Shown here one piece after another: positions 49,385-59,416 of a stretch of DNA of 64,000 bases (the first letter of the stretch is position 1; each line of letters opens with the position of its first letter). The DNA is taken from positions 1 through 64,000 of the forward strand of contig JAAZAA010000254.1 in the NCBI GenBank assembly GCA_012514535.1, given 5' to 3'. The notes beneath the pieces were generated by a model that saw only the letters and a program-made list of their open reading frames with translations, was not told the origin of the DNA and did not search any database. Made by a program: the position numbers and the translations under genes. The DNA is from Myxococcales bacterium (GTDB lineage Bacteria; Myxococcota_A; Polyangia; Polyangiales; Polyangiaceae).

Positions 49385-49759
49385 TCACTCCGCCGCGGCC
49401 GGCTCCGCCGCAGCCTGCTTGGCCAGTTCCGTCAGCTTCTTGAAGGCGTCCATGTCGTGGACGGCCATGTCGGCCAGCACCTTGCGGTCCAGGTCGACGC
49501 CCGCGAGGCGCAGCTGGCCCATCAGGCGGGAGTAGGTGGTGCCGTTCTCACGAGCAGCGGCGTTGATCCGCTGAATCCAGAGCGCGCGGAAATCTCGCTT
49601 GCGCAGCTTGCGCCCGACGTAGGCATACTGCCAGCTCTTCCACAGGACGCGGATGGCCTGGCGGATGCGGTTCTTGCGACCGCCCCAGAAGCCCTTGGTT
49701 TGCTTGAGCACCCTTTTGTGGCGACGCCGGGCAAAGGGACCCCTTTTCACGCGTGACAT
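49385..49759 (-). CDS. rplT: 50S ribosomal protein L20
   Basis: The 124-residue basic protein starts MSRVKRGPFARRRHKRVLKQ, with the family blocks KGFWGGRKNRIRQA, QYAYVGRKLRKRDFRALWI and INAAARENGTTYSRLM. It binds 23S rRNA in early 50S assembly. A short acidic/Ala-rich C-terminal tail (QAAAEPAAAE) is slightly longer than usual. GGAG precedes the ATG. The gene lies between rpmI and pheS. Confidence 0.98.
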   Translation of the reverse strand: MSRVKRGPFARRRHKRVLKQTKGFWGGRKNRIRQAIRVLWKSWQYAYVGRKLRKRDFRALWIQRINAAARENGTTYSRLMGQLRLAGVDLDRKVLADMAVHDMDAFKKLTELAKQAAAEPAAAE

Positions 49760-49785
49760 GGGTCGTTCTCCTGATCCCTACTCGC

Positions 49786-49983
49786 TCACCCGTAGGGGAG
49801 CAGAATCTTCACTCGCTTTTCCATCTCGGGCGCGACCATGTCGTTGTCGCGCAGCCGCCGACGTTGCTTGCGGCTCTTCCCCATGAAGCAGTGCTGGCCG
49901 CCCATCTTCGGGCGGCGCACCCTCCCCTTACCGGTGATCTTGAAGCGCTTTGCAGCAGCGCGGTTCGTCTTCATTTTGGGCAT
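49786..49983 (-). CDS. rpmI: 50S ribosomal protein L35
   Basis: The 65-residue basic protein begins MPKMKTNRAAAKRFKITG and includes GKGRVRRPKMGGQHCFMGKS. First gene of the rpmI-rplT-pheS run; GGAGAA sits before the ATG. infC, usually just upstream, is absent; instead the divergent carB gene follows after 243 bases. Confidence 0.97.
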   Translation of the reverse strand: MPKMKTNRAAAKRFKITGKGRVRRPKMGGQHCFMGKSRKQRRRLRDNDMVAPEMEKRVKILLPYG

Positions 49984-50226
49984 GGGACGTTCTCCAGCGG
50001 GGCGCCGTGGGGGCGGGACTTATGACGGAAGGGAGCGGCCACGTCAAGTGGTTTGCCCGCGCCAGCGCCGTCACCCCGTGGACCGCGCCGATCCGGCTGG
50101 TTCCGGGGCGGCGTCGTGGGGCCTCGAAGACCCCTCCGGTGGGCCCTCGGAGGGCGCCGGGAGCTGCCGGCCGCGCCGCTCGTTTTGGGGGCTAGTTTAT
50201 CTCTTGGCTGTGCTAAGGGCCGTGCC

Positions 50227-53200
50227 GTGCCGCGCCGCGAAGACATCGAAAAAATCCTGCTGATTGGCTCAGGGCCCATCGTCATCGGACAGGCCTGTGA
50301 GTTCGACTACTCCGGGACCCAGGGGGCGAAAGCCTTGCGGGACCTGGGCTACGACGTCGTGCTCGTCAACTCGAACCCGGCCACGATCATGACGGATCCG
50401 GAGCTCGTGCGACGGACCTACATCGAGCCCCTCGACGTTCCCCACCTCACCGCCATCATCGAGCGGGAGCGCCCGGACGCGCTCCTGCCCACGCTCGGGG
50501 GCCAGACGGCCCTCAACCTCGCCCTGGAGCTGCACGGCAGCGGGGTCCTGTCGAAGTACGGGGTCCAGCTCATCGGCGCCCAGGTCGACGCCATCCGCAA
50601 GGCCGAGGATCGGCTCCTGTTCAAGGAGGCCATGGCCCGCGTCGGCCTCGAGTCGCCGCGCTCCGGGTATGCGCGCTCCCTCGAGGACGCCCGCGAGATC
50701 GTGAAGGAGACGGGCTACCCCGTCATCCTGCGCCCGAGCTTCACCCTCGGTGGTCAGGGCGGCGCGATCGTCGAGACGCCCGCGGAGTTCGAACGCAAGG
50801 TGCTCTGGGCCCTCAGCCAGTCGCCGACCCACGAGGTGCTCGTGGAGGAGAGCATCCTCGGGTGGAAGGAGTACGAGCTCGAGGTCATCCGGGACAAGAA
50901 CGACAACTTCATCGTCATCTGCTCGATCGAGAACATCGATCCGATGGGCGTGCACACGGGTGACTCCATCACCGTGGCGCCCGCGATGACGCTGACGGAT
51001 CGCGAGTACCAGCGCCTCCGCGATCAGGCGCGCACCGTGATGCTCGAGATCGGAGTGGAGACCGGCGGATCGAACGTGCAGTTCGCCGTCGATCCGAAGA
51101 CGGGCCGCGTCCTCGTCATCGAGATGAACCCGCGCGTGTCGCGCTCGAGCGCCCTCGCCTCCAAGGCGACCGGTTACCCGATCGCGAAGATCGCCGCGAT
51201 GCTCGCCGTCGGTCTCACCCTCGACGAGCTCGAGAACGACATCACGAAGACGAGCGCCGCCTTCGAGCCGACCATCGACTACACCGTCGTGAAGGGGCCG
51301 CGGTTCGCCTTCGAGAAGTTTCCCGGCGCCGACGACACGCTGGGCACCCAGATGAAGAGCGTCGGCGAGGTGATGAGCATCGGCCGCACGTTCCCGGAGG
51401 CCCTGCAGAAGGCTGCGCGCTCCCTGGAGACGGGCAAGGCCGGCTTCGTCAGCCTGCGGGACCGCGTGGACTATCGCGTGCTCGCACAGCGCCAAGAGGA
51501 TCTGCGCGACCTCGCCTTCGACGCCCCTCCCGCGACCAAGCCGCGCCCGACCCTGCCGCCGCCGAGCCCCGAGGAGCTGAAGGCCGCGCTGCGCCAGGTG
51601 ATCAAGCGCCCGGTGGCGGACCGCCTGTTCTACGTGGGCGACGCCCTGCGCGCGGGGATCTCCCCGGAGGAAGTGCACGAGATCACCAAGATCGATCCGT
51701 GGTGGCTCTCGCAGATGATGCGCATCATCGAGCACGAGACGCGGCTGCGCCAGGCCTCCGAGCTCACCCGTGAGCTGCTCTGGGAGAGCAAGCGCCTCGG
51801 CTTCAGCGACGCGCAGATCGCCGAGCTGCGCGGTCAGACCCAGGACGACATCCTGGCGCTCCGCAAGCAAAAGGGGCTCAACGTGGTGTACGGCCGCGTG
51901 GACACCTGCGCCGCGGAGTTCCCCGCCTACACGCCCTACCTCTACTCGACCTACGAGACCCACACCGAGAGCGACGTCAGCGATCGCAAGAAGGTGATCA
52001 TCCTCGGCGGCGGTCCGAACCGCATCGGGCAGGGCATCGAGTTCGACTACTGCTGCTGCCACGCGGTGTTCGCCCTGCGCGAGCTCGGGATCGAGACCAT
52101 CATGGTCAACTGCAACCCCGAGACCGTCTCGACGGACTACGACACCGCCGACCGCCTCTACTTCGAGCCCCTCACCCTCGAGGACGTCCTCGCCATCTGC
52201 GAGGAAGAACAGCGGAAGGGCGAGGTGCTCGGCGTGATCGTGCAGTTCGGCGGGCAGACGCCCCTGAAGCTCGCGGTGCCCCTCGAGAAGCGCGGCATCA
52301 AGCTGCTCGGCACGCCGGCGGACGCCATCGATCGCGCCGAGGATCGCGAGCGCTTCGACGCGCTCTTGAGCAAGCTCGGCCTCGAGCGCCCCCTGGCCGG
52401 CATCGCCAAGGACCCCGCCGAAGCTCTCGCCGTCGCGCGGAACATCGGCTTCCCCGTGCTCGTGCGCCCGTCCTACGTGCTCGGCGGGCGCGCCATGATG
52501 ATCTGCGCCAACGAGGACGAGCTGATCGACTACGTGGGCGTCGCCGTGGACGCGGCCCGCGACGAGGGCCTCGAGCCCACGCTGCTCATCGATCAGTACT
52601 TGAAGAACGCCACCGAGGTCGACGTCGACTGCATCTCCGACGGCCGCCGCGCGGTCATCGGCGGCGTCATGCAGCACGTGGAGGAGGCTGGCGTGCACTC
52701 CGGCGACTCGACGAGCGTGCTGCCTCCGCACACCTTGGATCCCGAGGTCATCGCCGAGATCGAGTCCCACACGCGGGCCTTGGCCGTCGAGCTCGGCGTC
52801 GTCGGCCTGATGAACGTGCAGTTCGCGATCAAGGATCGCCGCGTGTACGTGATCGAGGTGAACCCGCGCGCGTCCCGCACGGTGCCCTTCGTCTCGAAGG
52901 CCACGGGGCGGCCGCTGGCGAAGCTCGCCGCGCAGCTCATGGTCGGCAAGACCCTGGACGAGCTCGGCGTGTACGATCAGCCTCTGCCGACCCACGTCGC
53001 GGTCAAGGAGTCCGTGTTCCCCTTCAACAAGTTCCCTGGGGTGGACACGATCCTGGGACCGGAGATGCGCTCGACCGGCGAGGTCATGGGCGTCTCCCTC
53101 AGCGTCGCGCTGGCCTTCGGCAAGGCCATCTCCGCCGCGGGGGCGCGGCTCCCCAGCGCCGGGTGCGCCTTCATCAGCGTGCAGCCCGAGGACAAGCAGC

Positions 53201-53583
53201 TCGCCTGTCTGCTGGCCCGCCGGCTGCGCAACCTCGGCTTCTCGATCCTCGCCACCCACGGCACCGCGGAGGCGCTCGCTCGCGCGCACGTCCCCGCCGA
53301 GCGCGTGAACAAGGTCGCCGAGGGCTCACCGCACATCGTGGACGCGATCCGCGACGGGCGGGTGCAGCTCGTGATCAACACGACCCACGGCGCGAAGGCG
53401 ATCCGGGACAGCTACTCGATCCGCCGCAACACCCTGCAGATGGGTATCCCCTACTTCACGACCGTGTCGGCCGCGGTCGCGGCGGTGGACGCCCTCGAGG
53501 CGAACGCCGTCTTGGCGGAAGGCCAGGTCTCCGGGGTGCGCAGCATCCAGGAGTGGCACGCGCGGATGCTCCAGTCCCAGTGA
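50227..53583 (+). CDS. carB: Carbamoyl-phosphate synthase large subunit
   Basis: The 1118-residue enzyme makes carbamoyl phosphate from bicarbonate, ATP and ammonia delivered by CarA, for pyrimidine and arginine synthesis. I chose the GTG at 50227 ([17 protein letters not shown]) with AAGGG just upstream; the frame extends to 50053 but that part is not conserved. Both ATP-grasp halves are present: [17 protein letters not shown] and [12 protein letters not shown] in the first, [19 protein letters not shown] and [12 protein letters not shown] in the second. The oligomerisation domain and the C-terminal MGS-like allosteric domain (from about 940: [25 protein letters not shown]) follow. carA is not adjacent. 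Confidence 0.97.
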   Translation: MPRREDIEKILLIGSGPIVIGQACEFDYSGTQGAKALRDLGYDVVLVNSNPATIMTDPELVRRTYIEPLDVPHLTAIIERERPDALLPTLGGQTALNLALELHGSGVLSKYGVQLIGAQVDAIRKAEDRLLFKEAMARVGLESPRSGYARSLEDAREIVKETGYPVILRPSFTLGGQGGAIVETPAEFERKVLWALSQSPTHEVLVEESILGWKEYELEVIRDKNDNFIVICSIENIDPMGVHTGDSITVAPAMTLTDREYQRLRDQARTVMLEIGVETGGSNVQFAVDPKTGRVLVIEMNPRVSRSSALASKATGYPIAKIAAMLAVGLTLDELENDITKTSAAFEPTIDYTVVKGPRFAFEKFPGADDTLGTQMKSVGEVMSIGRTFPEALQKAARSLETGKAGFVSLRDRVDYRVLAQRQEDLRDLAFDAPPATKPRPTLPPPSPEELKAALRQVIKRPVADRLFYVGDALRAGISPEEVHEITKIDPWWLSQMMRIIEHETRLRQASELTRELLWESKRLGFSDAQIAELRGQTQDDILALRKQKGLNVVYGRVDTCAAEFPAYTPYLYSTYETHTESDVSDRKKVIILGGGPNRIGQGIEFDYCCCHAVFALRELGIETIMVNCNPETVSTDYDTADRLYFEPLTLEDVLAICEEEQRKGEVLGVIVQFGGQTPLKLAVPLEKRGIKLLGTPADAIDRAEDRERFDALLSKLGLERPLAGIAKDPAEALAVARNIGFPVLVRPSYVLGGRAMMICANEDELIDYVGVAVDAARDEGLEPTLLIDQYLKNATEVDVDCISDGRRAVIGGVMQHVEEAGVHSGDSTSVLPPHTLDPEVIAEIESHTRALAVELGVVGLMNVQFAIKDRRVYVIEVNPRASRTVPFVSKATGRPLAKLAAQLMVGKTLDELGVYDQPLPTHVAVKESVFPFNKFPGVDTILGPEMRSTGEVMGVSLSVALAFGKAISAAGARLPSAGCAFISVQPEDKQLACLLARRLRNLGFSILATHGTAEALARAHVPAERVNKVAEGSPHIVDAIRDGRVQLVINTTHGAKAIRDSYSIRRNTLQMGIPYFTTVSAAVAAVDALEANAVLAEGQVSGVRSIQEWHARMLQSQ

Positions 53584-53673
53584 GGGGCACGGAGTGTTGG
53601 GTCGTCGCCGGACCACGCGGCGACGACCCCTCTGGCGCCGCCCGAGCGGCGCCAACGCATCCCCCTGCCCGCA

Positions 53674-53700
53674 GCGACGGCGCGCCTGGCGCGCCGTCGC
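53674..53700. terminator. Perfect bidirectional hairpin between carB and the convergent gene
   Basis: GCGACGGCGCGC pairs with GCGCGCCGTCGC around a CTG loop: 12 perfect pairs. It is 91 bases past the carB stop and 8 bases past the end of the convergent membrane-protein gene. Confidence 0.8.
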
Positions 53701-53707
53701 GCTTCCA

Positions 53708-54439
53708 TCAAGCGCCGTAGCGCCCGGTGACGCGCCGATACACCTCGGCGAAGGCGACGACGATCGCCGGCAGCACCACGAACAAGCCCACGTAGCACGC
53801 GCACAGGCCCGCGATGCTCAGGAGCCCGGAGACCAGGAAGAAGAGGAGGAGCGAGACCTTGTGTCCTTGCATCGCCTCCCAGCTCTCGCGCAGGCTCTCC
53901 ATCACGCCGACGTCCGTGTCCGCGATGAGCGCGCCCACCAAGCCCCAGCCCAGGAGGAGGATGATGCCGGGGATGATCAACAGGAGCATGCCCAACAGGC
54001 CCCCGAGATAGACGAGCATCATCGCGCCGAGCATCGGCAGCATCCGGTCCCCGCCGCTGAAGAAGAGCCCGAAGTCGAACTCCTCGTCGCGGGCGGCGGC
54101 GAGCGCCACGCGCAGCTGCCCCACCCCCGCATAGGCGCCCACGATCATCGATCCCAGGAGGCTCACCACCTGGATCACCCAAAAGACCGGTGTGGTCTCG
54201 GACACGACGCCGGCGAGGGAGAGGACGAGGGGGAGCTGTCCGGGCAGCTGGGCCAGTAGATTGATGAGGAAGAAGCCTCCGATGAGCTCGAGGGGCCGCT
54301 TGCGGACGGCGGCGAACCCGACGTTCAACACCTCACTGATGGTCCAGGGCATCGGCGCTCCCCGGGGAGCGCCCGCCATCGCCGCTCCGGCGAGCCCAGG
54401 ATCCTGCGTCGGGGGTGCGTAGGGGTTGTACCCTGTCAT
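53708..54439 (-). CDS. Polytopic membrane protein, DUF975/YciC-like
   Basis: The 243-residue protein has a Pro-rich cytoplasmic N-terminus (MTGYNPYAPPTQDPG) and about five or six helices: LELIGGFFLINLLAQLPG, VIQVVSLLGSMIVGAYAG, MLGAMMLVYLGGLLGMLLLI, GIILLLGWGLVGALI and LLLFFLVSGLLSIAGLCACYVG. SWEAMQGHKVSLLLFFLV is the conserved motif of glycerophosphoryl-diester/YciC-type membrane proteins. The function is unknown. It diverges from the RDD gene. Confidence 0.7.
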   Translation of the reverse strand: MTGYNPYAPPTQDPGLAGAAMAGAPRGAPMPWTISEVLNVGFAAVRKRPLELIGGFFLINLLAQLPGQLPLVLSLAGVVSETTPVFWVIQVVSLLGSMIVGAYAGVGQLRVALAAARDEEFDFGLFFSGGDRMLPMLGAMMLVYLGGLLGMLLLIIPGIILLLGWGLVGALIADTDVGVMESLRESWEAMQGHKVSLLLFFLVSGLLSIAGLCACYVGLFVVLPAIVVAFAEVYRRVTGRYGA

Positions 54440-54467
54440 TCGTTCGATCGTTCAGGGGCGGAGCTCC

Positions 54468-54497
54468 TTGTCAAGGCTGGGTTCCCACTCGCATGAT
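54468..54497 (+). promoter_or_regulatory. Possible promoter of the RDD-SpoIIM-MoxR cluster
   Basis: TTGTCA (54468-54473), 18 bases, then CATGAT (54492-54497). A start near 54505 would make the mRNA leaderless at the ATG 54506. Confidence 0.35.
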
Positions 54498-54505
54498 GGC
54501 GCTCG

Positions 54506-55396
54506 ATGCTGGGTGTGCAGGGAGCTGGCGGCTCGTCGGGATCTCTCGATGAGCCTCCTCGAGAGCCCATCGACGGCCCGACGAGCGGCGCCGTCGACGA
54601 GCTCGGTGGCGGACCCCTCGACACGACCGTCGAGGTGGAGACCCCCGAGCACGTGCGCTTCCGCTACCAGATCGCGGGGCCCGCCCGGCGCGCCGCGGCC
54701 TATCTCGTCGACTTCCTGGTGCGGGGGCTCGTGGTGCTGGCCCTGGTCATCGTGATCGGGCTGGGCTCCTTCTCGGGGTTCTGGGACGTGAGCGGGTTCG
54801 AACTGGGAGCCGTGCTCGTCGTCTATTTCGCCGTCGAGTGGGGCTACTACGTAGTGAGTGAGCTCCTGATGAACGGGGCGAGCATCGGCAAGCGCGCCCT
54901 GCGGCTGCGCGTCGTGCAGGCGGACGGGCTGCCCATCACCTTCACGGACAGCTTCCTGCGCAACCTCGTGCGCGCCGCCGATCTGCTCCCGACCTTCTAC
55001 GCCTTCGGTCTGATCTCGATGGTGCTCGACTCCCGGTTCCGGAGGCTCGGCGATCTGGTCGCGGGGACCATCGTCGTACACGAGCCCCCCACGACCTTGC
55101 GCGCCATGCGCAGGATGGGCGCTCCCGGCGCGGCCTCCGGCGAGCCGACGGGCGCCGTGCTCGAGGAAGCCCGGAGGCTCCCGCCGCGCGCCCCGATGAG
55201 CCGTGAGGAGCGACGCGCCCTCGCCCTGTTCGCGCGGCGGCGCCCCTTGTTGAGTCCCCAGCGGGCGGAGGAGCTCGCCGAGATCGTCGCGCCGGCCTTC
55301 GCCGAACGGCTCGGCGTACGCTACGGGAGCGCGGCGGCCTTCCTGGAGGCGCTGCATCGGCAGGTGAGCGCCCAAGGCACGACGGCGAGCCGATGA
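54506..55396 (+). CDS. RDD-domain membrane protein
   Basis: The 296-residue protein has an RDD domain (about 55-190): AGPARRAAAYLVDFLVRGLVVLAL (the RDD Asp in LVDF), GASIGKRALRLRVVQADG, and a third helix region FLRNLVRAADLLPTFYAFG. A soluble C-terminal part of about 100 residues follows with VLEEARRLPPR and a helical tail. RDD proteins often sit with MoxR/DUF58 clusters. Its stop overlaps the ATG of the SpoIIM-like gene by four bases. Confidence 0.85.
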   Translation: MLGVQGAGGSSGSLDEPPREPIDGPTSGAVDELGGGPLDTTVEVETPEHVRFRYQIAGPARRAAAYLVDFLVRGLVVLALVIVIGLGSFSGFWDVSGFELGAVLVVYFAVEWGYYVVSELLMNGASIGKRALRLRVVQADGLPITFTDSFLRNLVRAADLLPTFYAFGLISMVLDSRFRRLGDLVAGTIVVHEPPTTLRAMRRMGAPGAASGEPTGAVLEEARRLPPRAPMSREERRALALFARRRPLLSPQRAEELAEIVAPAFAERLGVRYGSAAAFLEALHRQVSAQGTTASR

Positions 55397-56523
55397 CCCC
55401 GCTGACCTCTCCACCCGCGCCTTCGAGGCACGCCGCGGCCGTCCCGTTGCTCGACGCCGTCGAGCGGTTCCTGGAGCTCCGGCGGGGGAGCTGGGACGAA
55501 CTCTCCGCGCTGCTGACCAAACAGTCCCACCTCCACAAGCTCGAGCCGGACCAGATCGCCCGGGTCGCGGCCCTCTATCGGGAGGTGTGCACGGACCGCA
55601 TGCGAGCCGACTACCTGGGCTGTCCGCCGGAGGTGACGAGCTTCCTCGACCAGCTGGTAGCCCGAGCGCACAACGCCCTCTACTCGTCCCGCCGCTTCTC
55701 CCTACGACGCGCCTTCGAGTTTGCGGTGTTCGACTTTCCGCGCGCCCTCCGACGCAACCGCGGCCCGTTCCTCTGGGCGAACTTGCTGTTTTGGGGGCCC
55801 TTCGTCCTCGGCCTGGTGGGCTCGATCGGCTCGCAGCAGTTCGCGATGAACATCCTGCCCGCCCAGCTGCTCGAGTCCATGGCGGAGGCCTACTCGAAGG
55901 GGTTCGCGGAGGGACGGGACGGGGCGACGAACTCCGCCATGGCGGGCTTCTACGTCTACAACAACGTCGGCATCGCCTTCCGCTGCTTCGCCACGGGCAT
56001 CCTCTTCGGCGTCGGGAGCGTGTTCTTCCTCCTCTACAACGGGCTGGTGACCGGGGCGGTGATGGGCCACGTGATCCGCACCGGCGGCGGTCCCAACATC
56101 CTCACCTTCGTCGCCGGGCACGCGCCGCTCGAGCTCACGGCCATCGTGATCTCGGGGGCCGCCGGGCTGCAGATGGGGCGCGCCCTCGTCGCCACCGGCG
56201 GGCTGACACGCCTCGGCTCCCTGTGGGTGGCCCGTCATGATCTCGCGGCGCAGGTCGTCGGCGCGGCGTGGATGCTCTTGGGCGCCGCCGCCATCGAGGG
56301 GTTCTGGTCGCCTTCGTCCGTGAGCCCGCCCATCAAGTGGGCCTTCGGGGGCGTGCTCACGTGCCTGGTCGTCCTGTACTTGGCGCTCGCGGGTCGACGG
56401 CGCGCTGTCACGCCCCACTCAGCCAAGCCGGGCGCTGCCGTGCCGGGCGCTGCCGTGCCGGGCGCTGCCGTACCGGGCGCTGCGCCGGGCCAGCCCTCCG
56501 TGCGTCCTCCGGAGGGACCATGA
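55393..56523 (+). CDS. Stage II sporulation protein M family membrane protein
   Basis: The 376-residue protein has a helical cytoplasmic start (AVERFLELRRGSWDELSALL) and the SpoIIM core: DFPRALRRNRGPFLWANLLF, a large loop (MAEAYSKGFAEGRDGATNSA), then YVYNNVGIAFRCFATGILFGVG, FFLLYNGLVTGAVMGHVIR, GHAPLELTAIVISGAAGLQMG and two more helices. In sporulating Firmicutes SpoIIM helps cell-wall remodelling; here the wider family is found in MoxR clusters. The C-terminus has a PGAAV repeat. Overlaps the RDD gene (ATGA) and the next gene. Confidence 0.85.
   Translation: MTPLTSPPAPSRHAAAVPLLDAVERFLELRRGSWDELSALLTKQSHLHKLEPDQIARVAALYREVCTDRMRADYLGCPPEVTSFLDQLVARAHNALYSSRRFSLRRAFEFAVFDFPRALRRNRGPFLWANLLFWGPFVLGLVGSIGSQQFAMNILPAQLLESMAEAYSKGFAEGRDGATNSAMAGFYVYNNVGIAFRCFATGILFGVGSVFFLLYNGLVTGAVMGHVIRTGGGPNILTFVAGHAPLELTAIVISGAAGLQMGRALVATGGLTRLGSLWVARHDLAAQVVGAAWMLLGAAAIEGFWSPSSVSPPIKWAFGGVLTCLVVLYLALAGRRRAVTPHSAKPGAAVPGAAVPGAAVPGAAPGQPSVRPPEGP
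56428..56483 (+). repeat. In-frame 15-base repeat at the SpoIIM-like C-terminus
   Basis: CCGGGCGCTGCCGTG at 56428-56442, 56443-56457 and 56458-56472 (last base differs), then a partial copy, giving PGAAV three times just before the stop at 56523. Confidence 0.88.
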
Positions 56524-57305
56524 ACCTGAGCTCCGCGGCCATCGTGCTCCGGGAACGCACGGCCCTCGAGGTGATCGACCTCAGCCTGCGGTTCGTGCGC
56601 TCGCTGGCGCCCCTCGCCTACCTGCGGCTCGGCGCCGTCGTCCTGCTCCCGATCTTCGCGGGCTGCCTGCTGCTCCGCTACGTCGCCGACGTCGGGTGGG
56701 CCTGGATCTGGTTGATCGCGTGGTGCGCCGCGACCGTCGCCCAGGGTCCCTTCACGCTCCTGGCCGGGCGTCTGCTGTTCGCCGACGAGGTCCGCGCCCG
56801 CTCGATCCTCGTCGACGCCCTGCGCCGCGCGTTCCCCTACGCCGTCCTGCTGACGCTGCGCGCGCTGCTGTTCCTGCTCTCGACCGTCATCGTCATCGGC
56901 CCGCTCCTGGTGTGGTCACAAACCGCTTACGTCCATGAGATCCTGTACCTGGAGAACGCGACCGTGAGGACGGCGCTCGGACGCAGCAGCCGCTTCGTGC
57001 GCGGGCGGAGCGGTTCGAGCATGGAAATGTTGCTGCTCTTGTTCTGCGGGATCTTCGTCTCCATCGTGCTCGCGGAGGTGCTCGGACTCATGCTCGTGCG
57101 CTACGTCCTCGAGATCGCCCTCCCCGTGGAGACGGTCGCGGACAACGGCGGTTCCCCCTTCGCGCTCGCCGGTTTGCTGTTCGCGGTGCCCTTCATCAGC
57201 GCGCAGCGCTTCTTGTTCTACGTCAACGAGCGCACGCTGCGGGACGGCTGGGACGTGCAGGTGCGCTTCCTCGGGCTGCGGGAGGAGCTGGGACGACGTG
57301 CTTAG
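56520..57305 (+). CDS. Membrane protein of the MoxR cluster, function unknown
   Basis: The 261-residue protein starts at ATG 56520 with GGAGGGA upstream. About five hydrophobic segments: LRLGAVVLLPIFAGCLLLRY, GWAWIWLIAWCAATVAQGPF, FPYAVLLTLRALLFLLSTVI, MLLLLFCGIFVSIVLAEVLG and a last one near FALAGLLFAVPFISAQRFLF. It resembles DUF975/YciC-like proteins in its VHEILYLENATVRTALGRSS loop (membrane proteins that flank stage II/RDD genes), but I give no firm family. Overlaps the following gene by eight bases. Confidence 0.65.
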   Translation: MNLSSAAIVLRERTALEVIDLSLRFVRSLAPLAYLRLGAVVLLPIFAGCLLLRYVADVGWAWIWLIAWCAATVAQGPFTLLAGRLLFADEVRARSILVDALRRAFPYAVLLTLRALLFLLSTVIVIGPLLVWSQTAYVHEILYLENATVRTALGRSSRFVRGRSGSSMEMLLLLFCGIFVSIVLAEVLGLMLVRYVLEIALPVETVADNGGSPFALAGLLFAVPFISAQRFLFYVNERTLRDGWDVQVRFLGLREELGRRA

Positions 57306-59394
57306 GACGATCGACGCAGTCGGTGGGATCGTTCCGCGGCGGCCCCCTCTCTGGGGCGCGCTGATGGGGTGCGCGGGGGTGGTCGCCCTGGGGCTCGGCT
57401 TCGCTCCGGAGGCCGCCGCCGGACAGCCGACGATCACCGACGCTGCCCTCTGGGAGACGCTCACCGACCAAGAGGGCTGGGAGACCGCCGAGGAGCACGC
57501 TCCCTCCGAGGAGCACGCCCCCTCCGAGGAGCCGTTCGAGAGCGCGGAGGTCCGCTGGGCCGCCGATCCGGCGGTGGAGAGCGACCTGCGTGAGATCTTC
57601 GGGAACGCCAAGTTCCGCTACTGCAACGAGGAAGGCTACCGGCTCTGGTTTCACGAGAAGGACACCTACTGCCCGCACGCCGACGTCCTGGCGGAGCGTT
57701 GTCCGGGACTGGCCCGCGCCTGCCAGCTGCCCGCTTTTCGCCACGTCGAAGTGGAGGAGGTCGACCTCGACGGGAGCTGGTTGCCGGCGATGGGCGAGGT
57801 GGTGCGCTTCCTGTTCTGGCTCACCCTGGCGGTCGGGGTCGGTCTGTTGATCCGTGCGCTGGTGCGGAACCTCGCCGAAGAGGTCCAGCGACGTCGACGC
57901 GGAGCGGACGAGCCCGCTCCCGAGCTCATCGAGTGGACCCCGGAGACATCCCCGCCGCCGCGAGAGACGGACGCGGAGCGGCTGCTGTACCGCGCCCGAG
58001 AGCAGGCGGCGCGAGGGGACTTCGCCGCAGCGCTGGGGAGCGCCTACGCGGCCGCGCTGTGGACGCTGGACCAACGGGGCCTGATCGAGCTCCATCGCTC
58101 CCGCACCAATGGGGACTACGTGCGTCAGCTGGCGCCCCACCCGCAGGAGCGCGAGGAGCTGCGCCAGATCGTCCGGGACGTCGAGGCGGTGCAGTTCGGC
58201 CAGGCCTCCGCGGACCGCGCGCGCTTCGACCACCTCCTCGCCCACGTCACGGCGCTGGTGCAGCGCGCCTCCCTGTGGCTGGCGCTCGTGCTCCTCCCCC
58301 TCACGGGGATCGCCTGCGACGGCGTCTCCCAGCCGGATCCGCCTCTCGCCCATTACGGTCCGGACGGCCATGCGCTGCTCGAGACCCTGCTCCAGCGGCA
58401 CTCGGACAGCGCGCAGCGGCGCGTGCGGCGCCTCGTGGGGGACCTCGAGGAGGTGGCGACCTTCGTGGCCCTCGGCCCGACGCTGCGGCAAGAAGAGTGG
58501 GACCTCCTGATGAGCTGGGTCGACCGCGGGGGCACCCTCGTCACTGCTGGCGTTCCTGCTCCCCTCCTCGAGTACATCCCCCATGACCTCGACCTCCTGA
58601 GGTGCGAGGCCCCCCTCGCGCTGCATCCGAGCCCGGAGGCCGAGGCGCCTGGGCAGAACGATGGGCACGCGCAATCCACCCAGGCGTCCGCTCCCCCCGC
58701 GCTGAGCGTCGTCCAGGCCGGCGCCTCCGCCTTTCGGGATTTTCCCAGCGGGACGACCCTCGTCTCCTGCGGAGCACACCCCTTCCTGGTGGAGCTCGAG
58801 CACGGAGCGGGGAGCGTCTACCTGCTCGCCGACGACACCTGGCTCCGCAACGCCAACCTCGGCGCGGCCGACAACGCCCAGATCCTCGTGCAGTTGGCGG
58901 CGGTGCCCTTCGGGCGCGTGGAGCTACTCGGGCCCTGGACGGGATCCGGCGCTCACCATCCCTTCGAGAGCATCCACAAGGCGGGCCTGACCCCGTGGGT
59001 CCTCCAGCTCGCCTTGCTCGGCCTCGCCTACGCCGTGGCGCGGGGCGTCCGCTTCGGCACACCTCGGCAACCGGAGCGCGACCGGCGTCGCTCCTTCACC
59101 GAGCACGCCGAAGCTCTGGGCAACCAGTACGCGCGCCGCCAGGCCTCGGGCCACGCCCTGGAGCAGTACGGGCGCTGGGCCCTCGAGCGCATCCGGGAGC
59201 GGGTACCCGTGCGGGAGCGCGATCTCCACGCGCTGGCCCACGCCGTCGCGCGCCGCACGGGCGGTGACCCCATGGCCATCCTCAGGATCTTGGTAGAAGC
59301 GCAGTCAGCGGGACAGATCCAAGGCAGCCCCGAAGAGCACTCCCGGACGATGGAGAGCCTGTCGCGCATTCTGCGCGACGTCGGCGGGGCATGA
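57298..59394 (+). CDS. DUF4129/DUF4350-like membrane protein of the MoxR cluster
   Basis: The 698-residue protein starts at GTG 57298. It has a signal-like helix (LMGCAGVVALGLGFAPEAAA), a second helix (VVRFLFWLTLAVGVGLLIRAL), a cytoplasmic DUF4129-like segment (LLYRAREQAARGDFAAALGSAYAAALWTL), another hydrophobic segment ending in LTGIAC, a periplasmic DUF4350-like region (LLETLLQRH, EEWDLLMSWVDRGGTLVTAG, GAGSVYLLADDTWLRNANLG), a helix (TPWVLQLALLGLAYAVARG) and a helical tail. No transglutaminase domain is seen, though DUF4129 often follows one. A repeat near residue 65 gives EEHAPSEEHAPS. Confidence 0.65.
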   Translation: MLRTIDAVGGIVPRRPPLWGALMGCAGVVALGLGFAPEAAAGQPTITDAALWETLTDQEGWETAEEHAPSEEHAPSEEPFESAEVRWAADPAVESDLREIFGNAKFRYCNEEGYRLWFHEKDTYCPHADVLAERCPGLARACQLPAFRHVEVEEVDLDGSWLPAMGEVVRFLFWLTLAVGVGLLIRALVRNLAEEVQRRRRGADEPAPELIEWTPETSPPPRETDAERLLYRAREQAARGDFAAALGSAYAAALWTLDQRGLIELHRSRTNGDYVRQLAPHPQEREELRQIVRDVEAVQFGQASADRARFDHLLAHVTALVQRASLWLALVLLPLTGIACDGVSQPDPPLAHYGPDGHALLETLLQRHSDSAQRRVRRLVGDLEEVATFVALGPTLRQEEWDLLMSWVDRGGTLVTAGVPAPLLEYIPHDLDLLRCEAPLALHPSPEAEAPGQNDGHAQSTQASAPPALSVVQAGASAFRDFPSGTTLVSCGAHPFLVELEHGAGSVYLLADDTWLRNANLGAADNAQILVQLAAVPFGRVELLGPWTGSGAHHPFESIHKAGLTPWVLQLALLGLAYAVARGVRFGTPRQPERDRRRSFTEHAEALGNQYARRQASGHALEQYGRWALERIRERVPVRERDLHALAHAVARRTGGDPMAILRILVEAQSAGQIQGSPEEHSRTMESLSRILRDVGGA
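57490..57525 (+). repeat. In-frame 18-base repeat giving EEHAPS twice
   Basis: The two copies are GAGGAGCACGCTCCCTCC (57490-57507) and GAGGAGCACGCCCCCTCC (57508-57525), in a disordered part of the DUF4129/DUF4350-like protein. Confidence 0.8.
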
Positions 59395-59416
59395 ACGGGA
59401 AGTAGACGAGGTACCG

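Noticed and set aside
50053-50226. N-terminal extension of carB
   Set aside because: The 58 upstream residues are low-complexity and unlike any CarB; the conserved start follows GTG 50227 with AAGGG before it.
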